Part shown: piece by piece, positions 57,292-64,000 of the stretch
Numbering within the stretch: position 1 is the stretch's first letter
Layout of the letters: each line of letters opens with the position of its first letter
From: Combretum micranthum
Lineage: Eukaryota > Streptophyta > Magnoliopsida > Myrtales > Combretaceae
Assembly (NCBI GenBank): GCA_024138025.1
Contig: JAMXBD010002743.1
Coordinates: 102,551 to 166,550, forward strand
Direction of reading: 5' to 3'
DNA: 64,000 bases
Notes under the pieces: model-generated
Database searches by the model: none
The model's input: only the letters and a program-made list of their open reading frames with translations
What the model was told of the DNA's origin: nothing
Program-made: the position numbers and the translations under genes

Positions 57292-57331
57292 TCACACATT
57301 CCTAGCCCAATCCCAGCTAGTAATAATCCTG
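57292..57331 (-). CDS. Predicted exon 2 of a two-exon ORF in LTR B
   Basis: Sense TTTTTGTGCAG is the acceptor; the exon starts at 57328. One base completes the codon split at the donor (AG plus G, Arg), then IITSWDWARNV and TGA (57294-57292). The phase agrees with exon 1 at 59810-60042. LTR A has nearly the same sequence, but its CAG is CAA. Unlike the exons of other LTR families, this one is entered after one base in the frame that joins exon 1. Confidence 0.35.
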
Positions 57332-59809
57332 CACAAAAACTGTTGGGGAGTGAGCGAACCACGGGCTCAGTGAACAACCAGACTTATCACAACAAGCAAG
57401 TTATTATCAATCATATGTAATGCATCAATCAAACATATGAACAATTACAAGCTTGGACAAACCGGAATCCAAACAGGATGGAGATTTACGCCCTCTCATC
57501 GGGGTTAAAGGAACCAATCCCTGAATCACCTACCCAGGAGAAACTAAGTACACAGGAAACCATAATCCTCACAATTATTATCTCTTTATGTTAATGATGT
57601 TTTAAACACTCAGTTCCCGTTTTGTACCTTAGAAACTCCACTAAGTGTTAGACATTTCACAGCGATACCATGGGCGGCGTCTTTCGTTACCAGTTAGTTC
57701 CCATGGAACCGACAGAACAAAGGTAAGCTTGCGTAGAACTACTAGCCCTCGGCCTAGAAAAACCAAGCACTACCAGAGAACTGAAATTCTAACACGTAGT
57801 AGGCATTCGTAAAAACATAATGCAATTTATGCAAATCGTGCAATGCATGTCCGTTTCATTTATAGTACCGACAGTTGTTAATCAAGTTTAAGGCGATCAT
57901 ACAATTTACAGACAATCATCAAATATTTCATACAATATTTATCATACAATAGGATTATCGCTTATATTATGATAATTTGCCATTCAATCATACACCACGC
58001 ATCATGCTGTATCCCAATCCCGCATGCATATCAATTGAATATATATATATATATATTATTCCAAATGCAACTATACTACAAGTACAAACAATGTAACAAG
58101 TCTAAGTTACTCACCTGTGGTCCTCGCTAAGTTGTTGTATAAGCTATCGGAGATCCGGGAATTGATCTATTTTCCTATGAAAGGAAATAACAGAGATTTA
58201 TTATTGGATTATTTCTGTAAGAGAAGTCTTCCTATAATTTAATGGTGTTGATCTTTATCGTCGAATTTTAGACTAAGTCCATCATATGGATCACTGTATC
58301 GTTAAATAATTTAATCGAATCCTTATAGGTACCTAGTTATTCTGTATCGGTATTTGATACAGTTTTATTAATTTCTATCTATATTTTATTCAAGGGGTTA
58401 TCTTTTCTTAAGTTCTACTACTTTTAGTAGAAGACTTTTTTTATTAATTCTTTGCTCGTCAACCTTATCTGTCTTTCAAATTAGTATTTCTATTTATTTA
58501 CGGATATGTCCTAGTGTCTATAAGTAATATATGGAGTTTGGATGTATCAAATTTCTATTATACTTCAATTTCATTCTTATTGTAAAACAAGCTAAGTTTA
58601 ATACAATACTATTATTATCAGTAATATTAGTTCTGAAACATTAATATTAATATTAGTAATAAATACGGGTATAATAATAACAATCATCTTCATACCATTA
58701 GTAAATAATGATATTAATAATAAGAGAATAATAGTTGATGTTAATATAAATATAGTGATATTAACGTAAATAATAACATTATTAATAATCCTAATGAATT
58801 TTAATGATAATATCAATAATACAAAATACTATAATTAGTAATAATAATAAGGGTAGTAATCAAACTATATCAATAGAAACAGTAGTAACCTTAGTATTGA
58901 TTTATTGAGATTGAAAATTGAGTGAATTTCTATTTGCGATTTCTTATTCGTTTTAAATCCGATTTCGTTGTATAATTAGTCGTTTTGATAGTACTCAAAG
59001 AGTACTTTATAGTAGTGAAATTATTTTCAAGAAAAGAGACTTGTACAATTTTAAAGTTTATGAAGAACATACATAGGTTTCAAGTGAATCCTAGTAGTTG
59101 TAGTCGAAACTTGTTTTATTCATATCTAACTCATTTCTAATCCATTTTTGACGAATAAATAGTCGTTTTCATAGTATTTTCCGAGTACAATCCATTAGTG
59201 GTACTATTTTTATCAAACAAAGTCATTAAGGGAACGAAAAATACAAGAACAGTCCGTTTTGTTCGTGTAGATCTGGCAGCAGTGATTCCGTTTTTGTATT
59301 TGTAATATCTAATTCGTTTCTTATCCGTTCTTAACAAATGAATAGTCGATTTCATAGGATTTTTCGTTTTCTTTCCATTGGTGAGGTCATTTTTGGGTTA
59401 CAATAAACACATTAATACAGTTTATTTAATCTTCCTAGGGATACCATAAGTCATCTAAATTCCAACTTTAGCTTTGTTGCAGTTTAAGTGTAGTTTTGGT
59501 TTTTTTTTCCTTTTAAAATTTGGATTTCTTTACTTAAGAATCTTTAAGTTAATGTGTTTATATCCTAAATATTCTAGATGGCATAAATATACTATTAGAC
59601 TAATCTTGATATATTTATAAGACAAATTTCTATAAAGCAACATAACAAGTATTAAACTTATTGTAATTCTTACCTGTTTGGATCATAGATGGGGTTTGAC
59701 TCCTCCTTCTTGATAAAATAATGATCTAAAGAGGAAGTTGAGAGGATGAGTAACTAAGGAAAAACTAATCTAGCTAAACTAACATATAGATCTTATTTGA
59801 TTTTCTTAC

Positions 59810-60042
59810 CTTGTCAAGCTAGTTTTTCCCTTCTTGAATCTTAGGATAACTAAGACTTTTGATTTGGTTTTGGATGTTGTTGAAGAGGGAAATTGATGTT
59901 CTTGATGAGCTTGGTGTATAGATTGGGTATGGAAGTGAGCTAGGGATTTATGGTTGATCTTACAAGGGTTTTCTAAGCTTTCTAAGTTGAAGGTTGTAAT
60001 GGAAAAAGAGAAAGGAAGAGGGCTGGACGCACTTCTCTTCAT
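59810..60042 (-). CDS. Predicted exon 1 of a two-exon ORF in LTR B
   Basis: ATG (60042-60040) about 60 bases after a TATA box, 77 codons plus two bases, ending in ACAAG-GTAAGA, a near-consensus 5' splice site (GT at 59809-59808). Unspliced, the frame stops at TAA within the donor itself. The encoded stretch is Ser-, His-, Gln- and Lys-rich (for example SIHQAHQEHQF) and matches no family I know. In LTR A the donor is kept but the ATG and frame are lost. Joined to the acceptor exon 2481 bases on, it would give an 89-residue protein. Expression is unproven. Confidence 0.35.
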
Positions 60043-60101
60043 AGCTGTGTTTTTTAGAGGATTTTGTGAGAGTTATGAGCTCAAATTATGTCTAACTTAA
60101 G

Positions 60102-60112
60102 CTTATATACAT
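60102..60112 (-). promoter_or_regulatory. TATA box of LTR B
   Basis: Sense ATGTATATAAGC, in a context shared with LTR A (near 55989-56003). A start about 30 bases downstream would fall near 60075, before the pyrimidine-rich CCTCTTCCTTTCTCTTT segment and the ATG at 60042. Confidence 0.5.
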
Positions 60113-60579
60113 ATACTAGGTCTAGGCTAAGTTTTAGAGGCTAAGGAAATGGTTTTGGGTTTGAAAATGGCTCACAATTGCAGCTGGAATTTCCATACGA
60201 ATTTGGCAAATTTGGATGACAATTTGGCTTGTGTTTTGACAGATTTTTGTGGCTATATTTGAGGGTCTTAATTGTGTTTATTTGGTAGCTACTTAATGTC
60301 ATTTATGTGTGTAAAATAGGGGCTCAAATTGGAAGAAAAATGGGGTCAAAATCGTGTTAGAATTTGTGTGAAAACAAAAGCAAATTTCCAATTTTCCTGC
60401 TGCAGTGTTGTTGTTTTCTACCTTGATTTGCATGGATTTTTCTTCAGATTTCTTTTGTTGTTTTCTAGCTAATAAATGGTGTTTGAAGTGTCCATTTTGG
60501 GGCTTTTAATTGGTGCTCATTTAGTCAAAAATTTCAACTCAACTAAGTCTCTGAATTTTCTAAACAGAGCTGCAGTTCC

Positions 60580-61290
60580 TTGTTTGAATTAGCTCCTGCT
60601 GTATCTTTCATGGTGGAAAATCAAACTCCAAATACAGCTGTTTTGTGATTTGTTTTGGCTGGAATTTTCGTTTATTTAATGTAGGATATATGTGGAGTTT
60701 TTGTATTAGTTTAGTGGTCATTTTCGTTTTGAAATTTGGTGTTCCAATTGGGTAAGTTTGACGTGAATTCCATCAAGGAGCAGCTGCAGCCGAAGAATTC
60801 CTCCCCTGCTGCACCGTAGAGTAGCTGCCCCTATTTGAAGTGCTGTGTTTTCCATCCAAAAGATGCTCTGTGCGTGAAAGGTGCGTGGAGTCCCAGCAGC
60901 TTGCCCGTGTGCTGAGCGTGGAGGAGAAGCTGCCTACCATGTCCATGTTTGTTGTGCGTGGAGACTGCGCGATCACTCCTGCTGCCCGCGATGAGCTATT
61001 CTGCTCGTGGGGGAAAGAAGCTACTCGGTCCGTGGCGTCCCTGCTTCAGCGTTGAATTTAGAACATCGGCTACATGAACTTCAGCTGATCTCCCTGTTCG
61101 TGGCTCACGTGAGGCTGCTGCTGCGTGGAAATAGGCTGCAGTGCGTGAAATTCTTCGATCCGTTATCAAATTCCAGCGTGGAGAATTCTTGTGCCTCCTG
61201 TGCGCGTGAAGCATGTACTTCGGCCAACATTTCCAGTTTGATATCCTCTGCTCATGTGCAAACTTGCGGCGTGATAACTTCCAGCAAATT
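60580..61290. repeat. GC-rich cassette in LTR B
   Basis: About 700 bp with recurring GCTGC, GCGTGGAG and GCGTGAAA words, such as GTGCGTGGAG near 60882 and GAGCGTGGAGGAG near 60915. It is much more GC-rich than the rest of B and differs from the cassette in A. It lies upstream of the TATA box in sense, unlike in the Tekay-like LTR, where the cassette is between donor and acceptor. Confidence 0.6.
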
Positions 61291-62496
61291 CTATTTATTT
61301 TATTTATATATATATTTACTAAAATGTTTAATCAAATATTCGTTCATAAAATTTTAATAAATATTAGTTGGTAATATATGTTTATAATGTTTAATTAAGA
61401 GTTTTATAGAATTTTCCTAAGTTACTATAAATTCTAAGTTGTTTACACGTATAAATTTTTAGTTCCGAGTTTACGCCATTAATTATTTTAGTATTTTATT
61501 TGGTGTGACTAAATTTTCGAAGTTTAATAAATTTAATTAGGGACTAAGTCTTAATGAATTTAGAATTTGCTAATAAGTATAACAGCGGGTTTAGAATTTT
61601 AATTTTTGATCTAAGTTAATATTTATTGTTCGGTATTAGTATATATTATGTATATATAATCTTAGTATTTCCTCTTTGAGTTATTATTCTATACCGATAA
61701 GTTTTATTATTAAACTGTATCTTATCAGTTTTGAAATTTAGAGTTATTTTTAGTTATATCTTGAATTATTAGTTCAAGACACGAAATCTCGTTTTTGGTA
61801 TCTATTAAGGTTGAGAAAATTTTTATTCGGGTTTTTCAAACTAGGAGCGAGTTTATTACTATTTGTAGATCTATTCTAAGATTTTTGTTGAATCATATGT
61901 TTGATATTAGTTTCACATTTGCCAATTTATTCATTTTTCCAGTTATGAAAATTACATTGGCAACTCAGGATTTTAATTTCTAAAATCTCTAAATCTTTTA
62001 ATTAGAATATTAGTGTAATTTAAATATTTATTTAAAATCTAGATTCTTAGATATTAATTTATTTTACCAAACATTATATTTTACTTTATTTATACTAACA
62101 TATTTTTGTCTAATGCTACTTAATATTAATAGATTCATGATAGCTTGAACACTATTATTTCATTATTTAACAAGCGTAGGATTTATTTTCTAAGTATTGA
62201 GCTTAAGGAAAAAGAATTCGGTAATTTTATTTTAACGATTGGTTTATTGTCGTTTTATAAATTATTTGAGATCATACTTATTACAGTTTTATATTTCAAA
62301 ATATTTTTATTGGTAACGATTCTAATATTTCTAATTATAATTTAATTCATTTTCATTTTAACATTTTTAATCGTGAAAAATTTGAAGTGATTTTTTTTTT
62401 TTTTACTACTTGTTCCAAACATTATAAATAATTCTGTATTACATTTTGAGTATTTGTTACAATCAGGTTACGTAAAATTAGGGGGATTACAGATTT

Positions 62497-63695
62497 GCAT
62501 TGTTTGTTTCCATTTCATTTATTTATTTGTTTATTTTTATTGATTTTCTTATTAATTATTTAATAGTTATTAACTAAAATATTTTTGCTAATACTAAATT
62601 ATAAACGTATATCTATAATTGTTACGTATAAGTTTTGTCAAGCTAAAATTATCTAAGTTACTACTAAAACTCTAAATTATTTATATTTCCAAAATTTTTG
62701 TTTAAAGTTCACATGATTAATTATTTTTAGTTTTTAACTTACATGATTATATTTTTCAAGTTCAATAAATTAAGAACCAAGTTCTAATAAATTATTTTAG
62801 ATCTAGATTAGTAATTATTGCTCGGTATTAGTATCTATTATGTATTTATAATCTTAGTATTTCCTTTTTGAATTATTATTCTATACTAATAAGCCCTATT
62901 AATAAACTGTATCTTATGGTTTTGAAATTTAGAGCTACTTTTAATTATATCTTGAATTATCAGTGCAAGATACGAAATCCCGTTTTTGGTATCTATTAAG
63001 GTCAAAGAGATTTTTATTCGGGTTTTCAAGGTACGAATGAGTTTATTACAGTTCATAAATCTATTCTAAGATTTTTGTTGAATCACATATTTGGTATTAG
63101 TTTCACATTTGCTAATTTGTTTATTTTCTAATTCTAAAATTATTGAATGTTATATTGGCAAATCAGGATTTTAATTTCCAAAATCTCTAAATCTTTTCAT
63201 TAGAATATTAGTGTAATTTAATTATTTATTTAAGATCTAGATTCTTAGATATTGATCTATTTTACCAAATATTGTGTTTTGTTGTATAGGAGCTATTTAT
63301 ACTAATTTGTTATTAGCAACTTTTTTTATCTAGGGCTACTCAATATGTTAATAGATAGCTTGAACACTATTATTTCATTATTTAACAAGGTTAGGATTTA
63401 TTTTCTAAGTATTGAACTTAAGGAAAAATGATTCAGTAATTTATATTAACGATTGGTTTATCGTTGTTTTATAAATTATTTGAGATTATAGAAGTTACAG
63501 TTTTGTATTTCGAAATATTTTATTGGTAACGGTTTTAATCTTTCTAATTATAATCAAATTCATTTATACTTTAACGTTTTTAAATCGAGAAAAATTTGGA
63601 GTGAGTTTTACTACTTGTTCCAATTAATCAATATATTCTATATTACATTTTTAGTATTTATCATACTCAGGTTATGTAAAATTTGGGGGATTACA
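62497..63695 (-). mobile_element. LTR A, terminal piece
   Basis: AT-rich end of LTR A after the B insertion, about 1.2 kb, collinear with 61300-62491 of B (shared phrases such as CGTTTTTGGTATCTATTAAGG and CTAAGATTTTTGTTGAATCA). It ends GGGGGATTACA at 63695. No gene. Confidence 0.85.
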
Positions 63696-64000
63696 CATGC
63701 CCTAATCTGAGTATGATACTGCTCTCTAAACTAGATTCAACGGTATAAAAGACACTCATTCAAGCAATTATTAAATTTTCTTAATTTAAAATAATTTTAA
63801 AGGATGTCTATCTTAACAAGGAATCAAGCAAGTTATTGTGTACCTGAAATAGCTTGAGAACTAATGGGGGTAGCGAGCGAGGATCTATCACTTTGTAAAG
63901 AAATTATCGAAATTCTCATTTAGTTCAAGCATAACTCAACTTTCAAGCATAACAATAAAGAAATTCAAATAAATTATCACAAGATCATAACATAGCATTT

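Larger units (their letters stand above)
56969..62491 (-). mobile_element. Solo LTR B, nested in LTR A
   Basis: 5523 bp, plus-strand ends TGTCAGACTC and TAGGGGGATTACA, with a perfect TSD GATTT (56964-56968 and 62492-62496). After it the sequence resumes LTR A, whose tail (62497-63695) repeats the tail of B (61300-62491), giving the appearance of a 1.2 kb tandem duplication. No PBS, PPT or coding region of its own. In sense: GC-rich cassette, TATA box, ATG exon, donor, long intron-like stretch, acceptor exon, end. Confidence 0.92.
41541..63695 (-). mobile_element. Large LTR A, interrupted by a Sirevirus and by LTR B
   Basis: Plus-strand ends TGTCAGGACTC and TTTGGGGGATTACA (sense TGTAATCCCCCAAATTTTAC). 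Own pieces are 41541-43648, 54373-56968 and 62497-63695, about 5.9 kb in all. The flanks are CGTAC (41536-41540) and CATGC (63696-63700), two transitions apart, and the uninterrupted site in LTR I reads ACCATGCCC, which supports CATGC as the original duplication. It is a sister of LTR B. No gag or pol of its own is present. The homologous leader donor is kept (AACAAG-GTAAGA, 55697-55703), but the acceptor CAG of B is CAA here (41926). Confidence 0.8.
39844..64000 (-). mobile_element. LTR J, outermost of a nested stack; continues past the window
   Basis: The plus-strand start TGTAAGGACCCAATATCGCCCC is a close relative of the Tekay-like LTR end (TGTAAGGACCCGCTATC). J pieces are 39844-39908, 40646-41540 and 63701-64000. 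The last opens CTAATCTGAGTATGATACTG and includes GCGAGGATCTATCACTTTG, both present in the Tekay-like LTR. It encloses the 729 bp hAT-like element and LTR A. No PBS lies to its left, so it is a solo LTR or the 3' LTR of a minus-sense element whose body lies to the right. Its own coding region, if any, is outside the window. Confidence 0.75.

Noticed and set aside
60773..61357. Several open frames in the GC-rich part of LTR B
   Set aside because: Same reason: open on both strands, low-complexity composition, not conserved in the sister LTR A.
61300..63695. A 1.2 kb tandem duplication
   Set aside because: Explained by LTR B nested in LTR A: the GATTT duplication marks the boundary and the two copies are the tails of B and A.

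Overview
The window is plant nuclear repeat DNA, almost certainly from a eudicot, though nothing here names the species. It is AT-rich and consists of nested transposable elements: Ty3/gypsy LTRs of several divergent families, a Tekay-like chromovirus, a Ty1/copia Sirevirus, an Ac-like hAT transposon, short hAT-type elements and tRNA-derived SINEs. I found no host gene, rRNA, tRNA or CRISPR array. Every long coding stretch belongs to an element and is broken.

Layout. 1-3432 is a minus-sense LTR (family F1) cut by the window edge and carrying an inverted SINE dimer (2146-2717). 3433-4295 is an older LTR fragment. 4296-6099, 18727-19363 and 23095-~24044 are three pieces of one old LTR (G), split by a Tekay-like element (6100-18726, minus strand) and by an F1 solo LTR (19364-23089, TSD TCCTC). 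A second, partial inverted SINE dimer follows (24045-24377), then a plus-sense LTR piece (K, to 25600). 25803-34897 is a minus-sense LTR (H) holding a 4.8 kb hAT element (27820-32612, TSD GTCAAGAC). 34898-36641 is mostly unassigned, with one 234 bp MITE. 36642-39811 is LTR I. 39844 to the window end is LTR J, which contains a 729 bp hAT-like element (TSD TATATAAC) and a very large LTR A (41541-63695). A is itself interrupted by a Sirevirus (43649-54367, TSD GTAAT) and by its sister solo LTR B (56969-62491, TSD GATTT). The right end is therefore four layers deep.

The most interesting signal is inside the LTRs. At least eight copies from five or more families carry, in sense, a pyrimidine tract and AG that look like a 3' splice site, followed by a short open frame entered in the same phase (two bases, then codons) and ending in a stop. 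In the Tekay-like LTRs, J and K this frame is exactly 26 codons. Its core residues (D-E-F-Y, G-Y-G, F-E-x-F-L-D) are kept while third codon positions vary, which is the pattern expected of selection on a peptide. F1 has a shorter acidic version of 15 codons including the stop. LTR B has what looks like a complete two-exon mini-gene: TATA box, ATG exon, GTAAG donor, 2.5 kb intron, in-frame acceptor exon. I know of no description of such a module, but splicing and translation are inferred from sequence only.

Other notable structure: an inverted SINE dimer that integrated as one unit, a 5' LTR arranged direct-inverted-direct with a junction exactly at an LTR terminus, GC-rich hairpin cassettes inside AT-rich LTRs, and a breakage pattern dominated by single-base indels that may partly reflect sequencing error.
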